DNA from: Pseudaminobacter soli (ex Li et al. 2025)
Lineage (GTDB): Bacteria > Pseudomonadota > Alphaproteobacteria > Rhizobiales > Rhizobiaceae
NCBI RefSeq assembly: GCF_003012705.1
Contig: NZ_PXYL01000004.1
Coordinates: forward strand, 124,001-188,000
DNA length: 64,000 nt
Direction: 5' to 3'
The position numbers and the translations under genes are program-made. The notes under the pieces are model-generated. The model ran no database searches and was not told the DNA's origin. It saw nothing but the letters and a program-made list of their open reading frames with translations. Positions 1-8,269 of this stretch are shown one piece after another. The stretch's first letter is position 1. Every line of letters starts with the position of its first letter.

Positions 1-1
1 C

Positions 2-874
2 GATCACTATGCGATGGACGATGCGCATGCGCTCGCCATCACCCGACAGATCGTCAGAAACCTGAATCGAAAGAAGGCGATAGGACTCGATCTGAAGAAA
101 CCGATTCCGCCGCTTTATGCGCCGGATGAGATCTACGGCGTCGTGCCGACCGACACGCGCAAGCCCTATGACGTGCGCGAGATCATTGCCCGCATCGTCG
201 ATGGCTCCGAGTTCGACGAGTTCAAGCAGAATTACGGCACCACGCTGGTCACCGGTTTTGCCCATCTGTACGGCATGCCGGTGGGCATTCTCGGCAACAA
301 CGGCGTGCTGTTTTCCGAAAGCGCACTGAAGGGCGCGCATTTCATCGAGCTGTGCTGCCAGCGCAAGATCCCGCTGATCTTCCTGCAGAACATCACCGGC
401 TTCATGGTGGGGGCGAAATATGAGGCGGGCGGCATCGCCAAGGATGGTGCCAAGCTGGTGACGGCGGTGGCGACCGCGCAGGTGCCGAAGCTTACCGTCA
501 TCGTCGGCGGCTCCTTCGGTGCAGGCAATTACGGCATGTGCGGTCGAGCCTACTCACCCCGCTTCCTCTGGATGTGGCCGAATGCGCGCATATCGGTGAT
601 GGGGGGCGAGCAGGCAGCGACCGTGCTTGCCATGGTCAAGCGTGAAGGCATCGAGCGCAAGGGCGGCAGCTGGAGCGCCGAGGAAGAAGCCGCGTTCCGC
701 GCGCCGATCCTCGAAAAATACGAGCGCGAAGGCCACCCGCTCTATTCCTCGGCACGGCTATGGGACGATGGTATCATCGATCCAGCAAGGACCCGCGACG
801 TGCTCGCTCTCAGCCTTTCGACTGCACTTAACGCGCCGATCGAGGACACTAAGTTCGGTGTGTTCAGAATGTAA
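2..874 (+). CDS. mccB: Methylcrotonyl-CoA carboxylase carboxyltransferase (beta) subunit, 5'-truncated
   Basis: This is the C-terminal part of an acyl-CoA carboxyltransferase. The reading frame is open to the left window edge, so the ATG at 14 is internal and the usual protein of about 535 residues starts outside the window. The visible part contains the carboxyltransferase core with the glycine-rich stretches around [20 protein letters not shown] and the ending [10 protein letters not shown] typical of 3-methylcrotonyl-CoA carboxylase beta. With the biotin subunit at 2312 it would carboxylate 3-methylcrotonyl-CoA in leucine and isovalerate breakdown. Propionyl-CoA or geranyl-CoA carboxylase are alternatives, but the pairing with the biotin subunit and the motif set favour MccB/LiuB. 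Confidence 0.9.
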   Translation, partial: DHYAMDDAHALAITRQIVRNLNRKKAIGLDLKKPIPPLYAPDEIYGVVPTDTRKPYDVREIIARIVDGSEFDEFKQNYGTTLVTGFAHLYGMPVGILGNNGVLFSESALKGAHFIELCCQRKIPLIFLQNITGFMVGAKYEAGGIAKDGAKLVTAVATAQVPKLTVIVGGSFGAGNYGMCGRAYSPRFLWMWPNARISVMGGEQAATVLAMVKREGIERKGGSWSAEEEAAFRAPILEKYEREGHPLYSSARLWDDGIIDPARTRDVLALSLSTALNAPIEDTKFGVFRM

Positions 875-980
875 CAGAGCGATTTATGCTCCATACGCCG
901 CCATAGTTTAGAGAACCCCGTCTGGTCGCAGAAAGACGATATTGATATGTATTTCCAGTCTAAACGGGGGATATTCAAGA

Positions 981-1352
981 ATGATACTGAAATACATTAC
1001 GCCTGCCGCAAAGGCGGTCGCCATAGGAATCCTGATTGCATCCGCAGCCAGCACAGCAACAGCGGAGTCACTTGCAGGCAGTGCAGGGAACAAGCGCCAT
1101 GCGGTGTTCTTCTCGCCGTACCTGCAAGGCAATTGCAGGGAAGCCTACGACGCTTATGTCGCGGCGCCGGGTCATTCCGCATATGCATCGACTGTAAGCG
1201 GACGGAACATTCCGTATTTTATCTGCGGCTTGCACCGGAACGCGCCTTCGCAGAAGCAAGCGGAGGAATTCGCGCTGAAGAACTGCGAAGCGGGGCTGAG
1301 GAAGTACAAATTCAGAACCGCAAGCGCATGCAACATCGTCGCTTCCAAATAG
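981..1352 (+). CDS. Small secreted Cys-containing hypothetical protein
   Basis: A protein of about 123 residues. I choose ATG 981 because a GGGGA-type ribosome site lies just upstream and the N-terminus then reads as a signal peptide (MILKYITPAAK, a hydrophobic core, then ATAES). The mature part has conserved-looking features: CREAYDAYV, GHSAYA, an internal CGLH, a KNCEAGLRKYK stretch and a terminal ACNIVASK. Related rhizobial proteins are, as I recall, sometimes labelled 5-aminolevulinic acid synthase, which the sequence does not support because it is far too short. I cannot assign a function. It probably acts in the periplasm. Confidence 0.7.
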   Translation: MILKYITPAAKAVAIGILIASAASTATAESLAGSAGNKRHAVFFSPYLQGNCREAYDAYVAAPGHSAYASTVSGRNIPYFICGLHRNAPSQKQAEEFALKNCEAGLRKYKFRTASACNIVASK

Positions 1353-1508
1353 CGGAAGCATCACCGAACCGGCGCTGTCGGCCTTCCTTGGCCTTGACGC
1401 GCCGGCGTCCGGACCAAAATTCCGCATATGGGAGATTCAGGGGGCATTGGACCTGCGCCAAGCGCGGCTCCAGCAAGGAACTCAACGCAACGACGAAGGG
1501 AGCCTGAC

Positions 1509-2276
1509 ATGCCTGCCAAACCAAGCAAATTCGTCTGGTACGAGTTGATGACCAGCGATGTCGATGCAGCGGAGAAATTCTACAAGACTGTCGTGGGATG
1601 GAACTCGGAACAGTGGGGTGGCGGGGACGAAATGCACTACGTCATCATGAAGGCCGGCGACGCGGGCGTCGCGGGCCTTATGGCGATCCCCGACGAGGCG
1701 GCCGGTATGAACCCGGCCTGGGTCGGCTACATCTATGCTGCCGACGTCGACGCCGAGACCGAGAGTGTGCGGAAAGACGGCGGCAAGGTGTTTCGGGCGC
1801 CGGCCGACATTCCCGAAGTCGGCCGTTTCTCGGTCGTCACCGACCCGCAGGGCGCGGTGTTCATGCTGTTCACGCCGAAGGGCGAAGGGGGCGCGTCGGC
1901 AGCGCAGATGACGCCCGGCCATATCGGCTGGCACGAACTCCTCGCCACCGACTGGAAAAGCGCCTTCGATTTCTATTCGAAGCACTTTCAGTGGTCCAAG
2001 GGCGACGCGGTCGATATGGGGCCGATGGGCACCTATCAGCTGTTTACTGCGGGCGGCGATGCCATCGGGGGCATGATGACCAAGCCGCCGCAGATCCCGT
2101 CGCCCTACTGGCTCTACTACTTCAACGTCGCCGACATCGATGAGGCGGTCGAGCGCGTTCTCAAGAACAAGGGCCAGGTCGTGATGGGGCCGATGGAGGT
2201 TCCAGGCGGCGCCTGGATCGTACAGGGTATCGACCCTCAGGGCGCGCTGTTCGCGCTGGTCGGCAGCCGCAAGTGA
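1509..2276 (+). CDS. VOC family (glyoxalase-like) protein with two tandem domains
   Basis: A 255-residue protein starting at ATG 1509, which follows an AAGGGAG ribosome site; a longer open frame from 1428 has no such signal. The sequence holds two vicinal-oxygen-chelate modules. The first begins FVWYELMTSDVDAAEKFY and the second begins GHIGWHELLATDWKSAFDFY, each ending with a PQGA turn (TDPQGAVFMLF and IDPQGALFALV). This layout matches the CFP30B/27-kDa-antigen group of glyoxalase-superfamily proteins, whose substrates are mostly unknown. It lies between the two carboxylase genes on the same strand, so co-transcription with leucine catabolism is plausible, but a role there is not shown. Confidence 0.85.
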   Translation: MPAKPSKFVWYELMTSDVDAAEKFYKTVVGWNSEQWGGGDEMHYVIMKAGDAGVAGLMAIPDEAAGMNPAWVGYIYAADVDAETESVRKDGGKVFRAPADIPEVGRFSVVTDPQGAVFMLFTPKGEGGASAAQMTPGHIGWHELLATDWKSAFDFYSKHFQWSKGDAVDMGPMGTYQLFTAGGDAIGGMMTKPPQIPSPYWLYYFNVADIDEAVERVLKNKGQVVMGPMEVPGGAWIVQGIDPQGALFALVGSRK

Positions 2277-2311
2277 TCGGCACCGCGCCGAGAATTTCTA
2301 AGGGAGGATGA

Positions 2312-4267
2312 ATGTTCTCGAAAATCCTGATCGCCAACCGCGGTGAGATTGCCGTTCGCGTCATTCGCACCGCGCGGCGCATGGGCGTTCGCACGGTTGC
2401 AGTCTATTCCGATGCTGACGCGAACGCGCTGCACGTGGCGATGGCCGACGAGGCGGTGCATATCGGCCCCTCGCCGGTGAGCGAAAGCTATCTGCGCGGC
2501 GACAGGATCATCGAGGCGGCAAAGGCAACCGGAGCCGAGGCGATACACCCCGGCTACGGTTTCTTGTCCGAGAATCCCGACTTCGTCGACCAGGTCGAGG
2601 CAGCCGGGCTGGTGTTCATCGGCCCGTCTGCCGCTTCGATCCGCGCCATGGGCCTGAAGGACGCGGCCAAGCGCCTTATGGAAAGTGCCGACGTGCCGGT
2701 GGTGCCGGGCTATCATGGCGAGGCGCAGGACATTGTCGTCCTCGCCTCCAAGGCGCGCGAGATCGGCTATCCGGTACTGATCAAGGCGCGCGCGGGCGGC
2801 GGCGGCAAGGGCATGCGCCGCGTCGAGCATCCGGACGATTTTCCCGATGCCCTTTCGGGCGCGCGGCGAGAGGCCAAGGCCGCTTTCGGCGATGACCGCG
2901 TGCTGGTGGAAAAATATGTCGAGAAGCCGCGGCATATCGAGGTGCAGGTTTTTGGCGACAATTTCGGCAATGCCGTGCACCTGTTCGAGCGCGACTGCTC
3001 GGCTCAGCGGCGGCATCAGAAGGTGATCGAGGAGGCCCCTGCCCCCGGCATGACGGCCGAGATGCGCAAGGCCATGACCGACGCAGCGGTGAAAGCTGCC
3101 AAGGCGATCTCCTATTCCGGCGCCGGCACCATCGAGTTCATCGTCGATACTTCGGACGGGCTCAGGCCCGACCGCTTCTGGTTCATGGAAATGAACACCC
3201 GCCTGCAGGTCGAGCACCCCGTGACCGAGATGATCACCGGCGTCGATCTGGTCGAATGGCAACTGCGCGTGGCGGCCGGCGAAAAGCTGCCGAAGAGCCA
3301 GGAAGAAATCGCGCTATCCGGCCACGCCTTCGAGGCGCGCATCTATGCGGAAGACCCGCAGCGCGATTTCCTGCCGGCCATCGGCACGCTGCATCATCTG
3401 AGCTTTCCAATCCAAGCTCCGGCCGGTTCGACAATGCGCATCGAAACCGGCGTGCGGCAGGGCGATGCCATCTCTCCCTATTACGACCCGATGATCGCCA
3501 AGCTGGTGGTCCATGCCGAGGATCGGCATTCGGCCTTGGGCGCGCTGGCGACAGCGTTGAAGAACACCGAAATCGCCGGCTCGGTCACCAATATCGCCTT
3601 CCTTGCCGCGCTGGCTGAGGACGCCGACTTTGCTGCCGGTGACGTCGACACAGGCCTGATCGGCCGCAAACAGGCAGCGCTGACTGAAACACCGCAGCCC
3701 GATGCGACGATTGTCGCCAGGGCGGGACTGGCGGCTTCCGGGATGCACGGCGTCTCGTCCGATGATCCCTGGGCCTCGCTTACAGGCTACAGCCATTTTC
3801 ATCCGATCGAACGCCAGGTTTCGCTTCATCGCGGCACGGAGGAACTGAAGGCGGGCGTAACGGCTCCGGGCAATGGGCGCTACACGGTGCGTCTCGACGG
3901 AAGCCAGTCGATCGGTCTTACCCAGGCAGATCTTGCAGGCACCGTTACCTGGCCGGGCCACGTCGCGGTTTTCGCCGCCGGCATTGCCTACACGTTTGCG
4001 GTCCCCGATCCGTTTGCAAGCGCGGCCGAAGCCGAGGCAGGCGCTGGCAGCATGCGAGCGCCGATGCCTGGCTTGGTCAAGCTGGTGCGCGCGGCGCAGG
4101 GCGATGCGGTGAAGAAAGGCCAGCCGCTTCTGATCCTGGAGGCGATGAAGATGGAACACACCATCGCCGCACAGCACGACGGCGTCATCGCAGACATCGC
4201 TTCCGAGGGCGCGCAGGTGACCGACGGCACCGTGCTGGTGAGGTTCGTGGAAGAGGCCGGCGCCTAA
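2312..4267 (+). CDS. mccA: Methylcrotonyl-CoA carboxylase biotin-containing (alpha) subunit
   Basis: A full-length 651-residue biotin carboxylase/carrier protein starting at ATG 2312 behind AAGGGAGG. Visible parts are the N-terminal biotin carboxylase fold (FSKILIANRGEIAVRVIRT), the ATP-grasp glycine loop KARAGGGGKGMRRV, the catalytic region FMEMNTRLQVEHPVTEMITG, a central BT-type region, and the C-terminal biotinyl domain with the lysine target in LEAMKMEHT. It carboxylates its own biotin using ATP and bicarbonate and hands the carboxyl group to MccB. The gene is downstream of mccB and the VOC gene on the same strand, consistent with a liu-type operon. Confidence 0.93.
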   Translation: MFSKILIANRGEIAVRVIRTARRMGVRTVAVYSDADANALHVAMADEAVHIGPSPVSESYLRGDRIIEAAKATGAEAIHPGYGFLSENPDFVDQVEAAGLVFIGPSAASIRAMGLKDAAKRLMESADVPVVPGYHGEAQDIVVLASKAREIGYPVLIKARAGGGGKGMRRVEHPDDFPDALSGARREAKAAFGDDRVLVEKYVEKPRHIEVQVFGDNFGNAVHLFERDCSAQRRHQKVIEEAPAPGMTAEMRKAMTDAAVKAAKAISYSGAGTIEFIVDTSDGLRPDRFWFMEMNTRLQVEHPVTEMITGVDLVEWQLRVAAGEKLPKSQEEIALSGHAFEARIYAEDPQRDFLPAIGTLHHLSFPIQAPAGSTMRIETGVRQGDAISPYYDPMIAKLVVHAEDRHSALGALATALKNTEIAGSVTNIAFLAALAEDADFAAGDVDTGLIGRKQAALTETPQPDATIVARAGLAASGMHGVSSDDPWASLTGYSHFHPIERQVSLHRGTEELKAGVTAPGNGRYTVRLDGSQSIGLTQADLAGTVTWPGHVAVFAAGIAYTFAVPDPFASAAEAEAGAGSMRAPMPGLVKLVRAAQGDAVKKGQPLLILEAMKMEHTIAAQHDGVIADIASEGAQVTDGTVLVRFVEEAGA

Positions 4268-4289
4268 GAGATGCCCGCCGGCTCACTCT

Positions 4290-4325
4290 CCAAAAACGAA
4301 AATGGCCGGGCAAGCCCGGCCATCT
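4290..4325 (-). terminator. Rho-independent terminator for the minus-strand binding-protein gene
   Basis: A near-perfect hairpin (ATGGCCGGGC / GCCCGGCCAT, 4302-4323) is followed on the minus strand by TTTTCGTTTTTGG. It lies just past the stop of the minus-strand gene at 4354. On the plus strand there is no T-run after the stem, so its effect on mccA transcription is probably weaker. Confidence 0.75.
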
Positions 4326-4353
4326 CGTCAATTCGCCAGAGGCGAGATCGGCT

Positions 4354-5475
4354 TTACTGCGCGATCGGCGCGTACTTGCCGTCGTGCCACTGGTTGATGT
4401 CGTAGGCGGCGTTCTTGAAGTCGCCCTTCTCGTCGAAGATCACGTCGCCAACCACGGTGTGGATCGGCTCGCCGTTCTTCAGCACTTCGGCGACCTTCAT
4501 CGGATCGTCGGTGCCGGCACGCTCAATGCCCTGCGCGAAGGCCTGGATGACGGAGTAGGAGAACAGGGTGAAGCCTTCCGGCACGAAGCCGCCCGACTTG
4601 ATGTTCTCAACGGCTTCCTTCGCCTCAGGCTTGGCCTGCGGGTCGGACGGGAACACGAACATCGTGCCTTCGCCAGCCGGGCCGGCGATCTGCCAGAATT
4701 CCGGAGAGGCGATCGAGTCCGGCATGATCAGCTGGTACTTGAAGCCCTGCTCGTCCGACTGACGCAGCATCAGGCCGGCTTCGGGGTGATAGCCGCCGAA
4801 ATAGACGACGTCGGCCTTGAGGCCCTTCAGCTTGGTGACGAGCGCGGAATAGTCCTTCTCGCCGGCGTTGAGGCCCTCGTAGAGAACTTCCTTCAGGCCG
4901 TTTTCGTTCATCGTCTTGCGCACTGCGTCGGCGACGCCCTGGCCGTAGGCGCTCTTGTCATGCAGGATGACGACATTCTTGCCGGCATACTTCTTGGCGA
5001 TCCACGGTCCGATGAACGCGCCCTGCGCGTCGTCGCGCGTGTAGAGACGCATGATGGTCGGCCAGCCCTTGGCGGCCGCGTCGTCTGTCATGATCGGGTT
5101 CGAAGAGGCGGGGCTCATCATCAGCACGCCGCTTTCGGCGTAGACGGCCGAGGCCGGGATGCTCGAGCCGGAGCAGGCATGGCCGTCGATGAACTTGATG
5201 CCGTTGGCGACGATGCGGTTGGCAACCGACACGGCCTGCTTGGGGTCGCAGACGTCGTCTTCGATCGACAGCTTGAGCTGGCGACCCATGACGCCGCCCT
5301 TCGCGTTGATGGCCTTGACCGCAGCTTCTGCGCCCTGCTTGAACTGGTCGCCGATGGTTGCGAGCTGGCCGGTCATTGGCCCCGCAACTGCAATGGTGAT
5401 ATCGTCGGCGCGCGCTGCCTGCGCTGCCAACACGAAGCCGACGAGCGCGGCTCCCATAAGCGATTTCTTGATCAC
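4354..5475 (-). CDS. Branched-chain amino acid ABC transporter periplasmic substrate-binding protein (LivK-like)
   Basis: A 373-residue protein with a clear signal peptide (MIKKSLMGAALVGFVLAAQAARA) and the type I periplasmic binding fold typical of LivK/LivJ: DITIAVAGPMTGQLATIG at the mature N-terminus, VSVANRIVANGIKFIDGHACSGSSIPAS, and the hinge-proximal VVILHDKSAYGQGVA. The start is GTG at 5475, preceded by GGAGG about eight bases upstream. It captures leucine/isoleucine/valine or a related amide-type ligand in the periplasm. No permease or ATPase genes are beside it, so it must work with a transporter encoded elsewhere. Its position next to leucine-catabolic genes agrees with a branched-chain substrate. 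Confidence 0.9.
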   Translation of the reverse strand: MIKKSLMGAALVGFVLAAQAARADDITIAVAGPMTGQLATIGDQFKQGAEAAVKAINAKGGVMGRQLKLSIEDDVCDPKQAVSVANRIVANGIKFIDGHACSGSSIPASAVYAESGVLMMSPASSNPIMTDDAAAKGWPTIMRLYTRDDAQGAFIGPWIAKKYAGKNVVILHDKSAYGQGVADAVRKTMNENGLKEVLYEGLNAGEKDYSALVTKLKGLKADVVYFGGYHPEAGLMLRQSDEQGFKYQLIMPDSIASPEFWQIAGPAGEGTMFVFPSDPQAKPEAKEAVENIKSGGFVPEGFTLFSYSVIQAFAQGIERAGTDDPMKVAEVLKNGEPIHTVVGDVIFDEKGDFKNAAYDINQWHDGKYAPIAQ

Positions 5476-5786
5476 GTTGTTGTCCTCCGATGTCGGCTAA
5501 TTGCCGAACGCCGCCCTCATTATCCCAGGCGTTGGCGGAGATAACATTCGCAGCGGGGAAGATGCAACAACCTCTGATGGAACCGGTAAACGACGAAGGC
5601 CGCGCCGGTATTGTCCCCACCGGTCGCGGCCTTGGTCGTCGATCATATCGCGGGCATCGCTGTCCGATGCTCCGTCGCCGTTCTGACATGCGCGGCTGGC
5701 CCGCCTCCAAGCTGCCGCGTTCTGTTGGTGAGGCTCGGCGTTTTTTCTTTGCCTGAGCCCTGTATTTCAATTTCGCTTCAATGCAC
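5476..5786. other. Intergenic region with long imperfect hairpin
   Basis: This 311-base gap lies upstream of the LivK-like gene and downstream of the Sel1 gene. I see no credible gene in it. Its notable content is a long bulged stem-loop at 5591-5641 (listed separately). The 5'-untranslated region of the binding protein should lie here. Confidence 0.6.
5591..5641. repeat. Long imperfect inverted repeat upstream of the LivK-like gene
   Basis: The left arm CGACGAAGGCCGCGCCGGT (5591-5609) pairs with the right arm at 5619-5641, which reads as its complement with a three-base and a one-base bulge. The nine-base loop is ATTGTCCCC. The stem is much longer than a typical terminator stem and has no T-run on either side. 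It could be an intergenic repeat or an untranslated-leader element of the binding-protein gene. Confidence 0.55.
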
Positions 5787-6053
5787 TCAGTGCATCGTCA
5801 TCCATTCGCGGGCCTCGCGCAGGGCCTGGGCGATCTGCGGCTTCGACATGGAGGCCGAGAGTTCCGACCGCAGGTCGGCGGCGCGGGCCGAGCCTTTGAT
5901 CGCGGCGATATTCAGCCACTTATGGGCGGCCACGACATCGACTTCACAGTCGCGGCCAGTTGCGTACATCATGCCAAGCTCGAAAAGAACGTCGGCTTGT
6001 GCGGTGGTTCCCATCGCGCCGAAGCCGCCTTCAAACATTTCAAAACGTGCCAT
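5787..6053 (-). CDS. Sel1-like repeat protein
   Basis: An 88-residue protein with one Sel1/TPR-like unit: ADVLFELGMMYATGRDCEVDVVAAHKWLNIAA carries the alternating small and aromatic positions of the SLR family. Such modules usually mediate protein contacts. There is no signal peptide, so it is likely cytoplasmic. The start is ATG at 6053. A partner is not evident from the neighbours. Small one-repeat proteins of this type are common in rhizobia. Confidence 0.75.
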   Translation of the reverse strand: MARFEMFEGGFGAMGTTAQADVLFELGMMYATGRDCEVDVVAAHKWLNIAAIKGSARAADLRSELSASMSKPQIAQALREAREWMTMH

Positions 6054-6494
6054 CTCGAAGGTCCCTGTCCGTTGCTGGAGAGCGCCTCTTTTTGTCGTCG
6101 TGGGCTGCTCTTCCGATGCTTCGAAGGATGAACCTGAGGCTTGAATTCGCCGTTAAATGGCTTGCTTAACTGCAGGCAAACAAAGTTCAAACAAGAAGTA
6201 AACGTCTGAATTCATTAAGGATAGAGATGCAGGCGCTGCATGGGGTTTTGCGAAAATTCGATGAAAATCCTTCTCCTCGAATGAAACCCTTTCCTAACCA
6301 CGAAAAGCGGCAATAGCTCCTTCTCGCGTCAAGAACTTCGCTCGCGCCCCTGCTCGGACCCCGCAAAAACAACGCATCCTTACGTTGCGGCACCGCTTTC
6401 GTTCTTCCATTTGCTGGATTAGCTTACGTTTACGTCAGCGGCCGAACAGGAGGAGAACGTCGGTCCGGCCGAGACGTCCAGAGGGAGGACATCG
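6054..6494. other. Intergenic region of 441 bases, AT-richer than surroundings
   Basis: A divergent intergenic region between the Sel1 gene (minus) and the DUF2147 gene (plus). I see no credible coding sequence; short frames here lack ribosome sites and known motifs. It contains a LiuR-like inverted motif at 6423-6438, and the region 6160-6290 is noticeably AT-rich, as expected for promoters. Confidence 0.6.
6423..6438. promoter_or_regulatory. LiuR/MerR-type operator-like site upstream of DUF2147 gene
   Basis: CTTACGTTTACGTCAG contains the core ACGT-TT-ACGT and matches the palindrome TTGACGTTTACGTCAA at 13 of 16 positions. It lies 57 bases before the DUF2147 start codon. A closely similar, perfect palindrome sits upstream of the ETF:ubiquinone oxidoreductase gene. 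The LiuR assignment rests on my memory of the motif, not on a search. Confidence 0.4.
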
Positions 6495-6839
6495 ATGTTT
6501 CGCAAGGTAAGCCTGGCTGTTGCCGCGACGATGCTGATGCTCGGCGCAGCTTATGCCGACCCCATCGAGGGGAACTGGAAGACGCAGAGCGGTGAGACCG
6601 CGGCAATCGGCGATTGCGGTGGCGCGTTCTGCATCACGCTGAAGACCGGCAAACATGCCGGCAAGCAAATCGGCAAGATGACGGCCAGTGGGGACGGGAA
6701 CTATACCGGCTCGATCACGGATCCGGCCGACGACAAGACCTACAAGGGCAAGGCCAAGCTGAGCGGCAGCGCCATGAAGATGAGCGGCTGCGTGTTTGGC
6801 GGCCTGATCTGCAAGAGCCAGAACTGGACGAAGCTCTGA
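6495..6839 (+). CDS. Secreted DUF2147-family protein
   Basis: A 114-residue protein starting at ATG 6495 behind AGGGAGG. The N-terminus is a signal peptide ending near AAYADP. The mature part begins IEGNWKTQSGETAAIGDCGG, continues with GKMTASGDGNYTGSITDP and ends in a Cys pair (SGCVFGGLICKSQNW), which is the pattern of the short DUF2147 proteins of Alphaproteobacteria. These are predicted periplasmic beta-rich proteins of unknown role. The gene stands alone between a long upstream gap and a terminator. Confidence 0.85.
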   Translation: MFRKVSLAVAATMLMLGAAYADPIEGNWKTQSGETAAIGDCGGAFCITLKTGKHAGKQIGKMTASGDGNYTGSITDPADDKTYKGKAKLSGSAMKMSGCVFGGLICKSQNWTKL

Positions 6840-6861
6840 AGTCCTAATTCGCCTGAATGCA

Positions 6862-6901
6862 AAACGGCCCGCGAAGCATCTGCTCGCGGGGCCGTTTCGT
6901 T
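6862..6901. terminator. Bidirectional rho-independent terminator
   Basis: AAACGGCCCGCGA pairs with TCGCGGGGCCGTTT around a short loop, with a T-rich tail on the plus side (TTTCGTTTAA) and a run of A (T on the minus strand) on the other. It sits between the convergent DUF2147 and glutathione transferase genes, so it can serve both. Confidence 0.8.
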
Positions 6902-6914
6902 TAAGGGATAGGCG

Positions 6915-7625
6915 TCAGGAGCGCGCCCGCTGGCCGAACAGGATCTTCTGGGCCTCCTTGTCGGTGGCGAGGTTCTGCCGGTCGCGCTCTTCCTTGCCGA
7001 CATCGATGCCGCGGCGCACGGCGGGCCGCGCCTTCATCGTCTCGAACCAGCGCTTGAGATTGGGGAACTCGTTCAGGTCCTGCCCCTGTCGCTCGTAGCC
7101 CATCGTCCAGCCGATGGAGGCGATGTCGGCGATGGAGTAATCGCCTGCAAGGAACTCGCGGTCGGCAAGGCGCTTGTTCATGACGCCATAGAGCCGGTTG
7201 ACCTCGTTGGTATAGCGATCGATCGCGTAAGGCACCTGCTCAGGCGCATAGACGCGGAAGTGGTTGGCCTGCCCCGCCATGGGACCAAGCCCGCCCACCT
7301 GCCAGAACAGCCACTCTTCGACTTCGACGCGCTGGCGCTCGTCGGCCGGATAGAACTTGCCGAACTTGCGGCCGAGATACTGCAGGATGGCGCCGGACTC
7401 GAACACCGAGATCGGCTCGCCGCCGGGGCCTTCCGGGTCGATGATCGCCGGCATGCGGTTGTTCGGCGAGATTTTCAGGAAGGAAGGTTCGAACTGCTCG
7501 CCGCGGCCAATGTTCACGTATTTGACCGTATAGGGAACGCCGAGTTCCTCGAGCATGATGGTGATTTTCCAGCCATTCGGTGTGGGCCAGTAATAGAGTT
7601 CAATCGGCTGGGTCTGAATTATCAT
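6915..7625 (-). CDS. Glutathione S-transferase, YfcG/YghU-like (Nu class)
   Basis: A 236-residue protein; ATG 7625 is chosen because GGAGA lies just upstream. The N-terminal thioredoxin-like domain has the ELYYWPTPNGWKITIMLEE start and the NNRMPAI glutathione-binding turn with FESGAILQYLGRK. The C-terminal helical domain has WLFWQVGGLGPMAGQANHF and FLAGDYSIADIASIGW. These are hallmarks of the YfcG/YghU group, which act mainly as glutathione-dependent disulfide reductases. It is cytoplasmic and appears monocistronic. The actual substrate is unknown. Confidence 0.88.
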   Translation of the reverse strand: MIIQTQPIELYYWPTPNGWKITIMLEELGVPYTVKYVNIGRGEQFEPSFLKISPNNRMPAIIDPEGPGGEPISVFESGAILQYLGRKFGKFYPADERQRVEVEEWLFWQVGGLGPMAGQANHFRVYAPEQVPYAIDRYTNEVNRLYGVMNKRLADREFLAGDYSIADIASIGWTMGYERQGQDLNEFPNLKRWFETMKARPAVRRGIDVGKEERDRQNLATDKEAQKILFGQRARS

Positions 7626-7797
7626 ACTGAGGTCTCCACATTTGGGTCGCATTCAGCAGATAGGCAGACCCTACGTAAACACAAGCGCGCAAATTGTGTG
7701 CTGTGATTAATAAAATTGAACCGAGGATGAACGGACCTCTCAGAGGTCATTCAGCTGAGCGCGGGCATTCTTCACGGCATTGAAGGAGACGCCATCA

Positions 7798-7968
7798 ATG
7801 CTCGCTCGTCGGTTCACAATCGTCTGTCTGTTGACGGCCCTGTTCGGCATGTTCTTTTCAATGCTCGTTGCCCAGGCAGAGCGCTCAAGCCGCTCGCGCG
7901 AGTATGGAATGCTCCGAACCTGCTCTTACGAGTTCGGGCTGACATGCAGCCCCTCCAACCTCCGCTAA
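7798..7968 (+). CDS. Small secreted or membrane-anchored peptide (56 aa)
   Basis: A 56-residue reading frame. ATG 7798 follows AAGGAG about ten bases upstream, which is better than the upstream in-frame ATG 7780. The N-terminal half is a hydrophobic signal or anchor (RFTIVCLLTALFGMFFSMLVAQA), and the short mature part has two cysteines (TCSYEFGLTCSPSNLR). I recognise no family. The ribosome site and signal sequence make it a credible small gene. Confidence 0.5.
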   Translation: MLARRFTIVCLLTALFGMFFSMLVAQAERSSRSREYGMLRTCSYEFGLTCSPSNLR

Positions 7969-8011
7969 ACTCGACCAACCCTGACCAACCCTGATGAAAA
8001 AAGCTACGACC

Positions 8012-8203
8012 ATGAAGAAGGCCGCCGCAATTCTTCGGCTGTTGCCCCGGGCTGCACTCATTCTGACCCTGCTTGCCGCCCCCGTTTTCGCCGTGCCAGC
8101 CGTGCGCGGCTCCGCCGGGCCGACGATCGAAGCTCCTGCTCAAAAGAACTCTGGCGCCGGCTTTGTCCTGCTGCTCAGCCTACAGCGCACTTCGGGCACC
8201 TAG
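8012..8203 (+). CDS. Possible small secreted hypothetical protein (63 aa)
   Basis: A frame of 63 residues from ATG 8012 (an in-frame ATG at 7994 would add six residues). It opens with a Lys-rich start and hydrophobic segment (MKKAAAILRLLPRAALILTLLAAPVFAVPA), like a signal peptide. The rest has no recognisable motif and no strong ribosome site is visible. It may be a genuine small secreted peptide lying between the preceding peptide gene and amn, or a chance frame. Confidence 0.3.
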   Translation: MKKAAAILRLLPRAALILTLLAAPVFAVPAVRGSAGPTIEAPAQKNSGAGFVLLLSLQRTSGT

Positions 8204-8220
8204 TAGAAAAAGCGCCCAAG

Positions 8221-8243
8221 TCTTGGGGGGCCCCCTCCCAAGA
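8221..8243. repeat. G/C-rich inverted repeat just upstream of amn
   Basis: TCTTGGG and CCCAAGA flank GGGCCCCCT. The stem ends 26 bases before the amn start codon and is not followed by a T-run. It could form in the amn leader or end the small upstream transcript. Confidence 0.4.
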
Positions 8244-8269
8244 GCGATAGCAAGTCTCTATATTGGGTC

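Noticed and set aside
6187-6393. A 68-codon minus-strand frame in the gap before the DUF2147 gene
   Set aside because: It has no ribosome site or motif and lies in a promoter-like AT-rich region.
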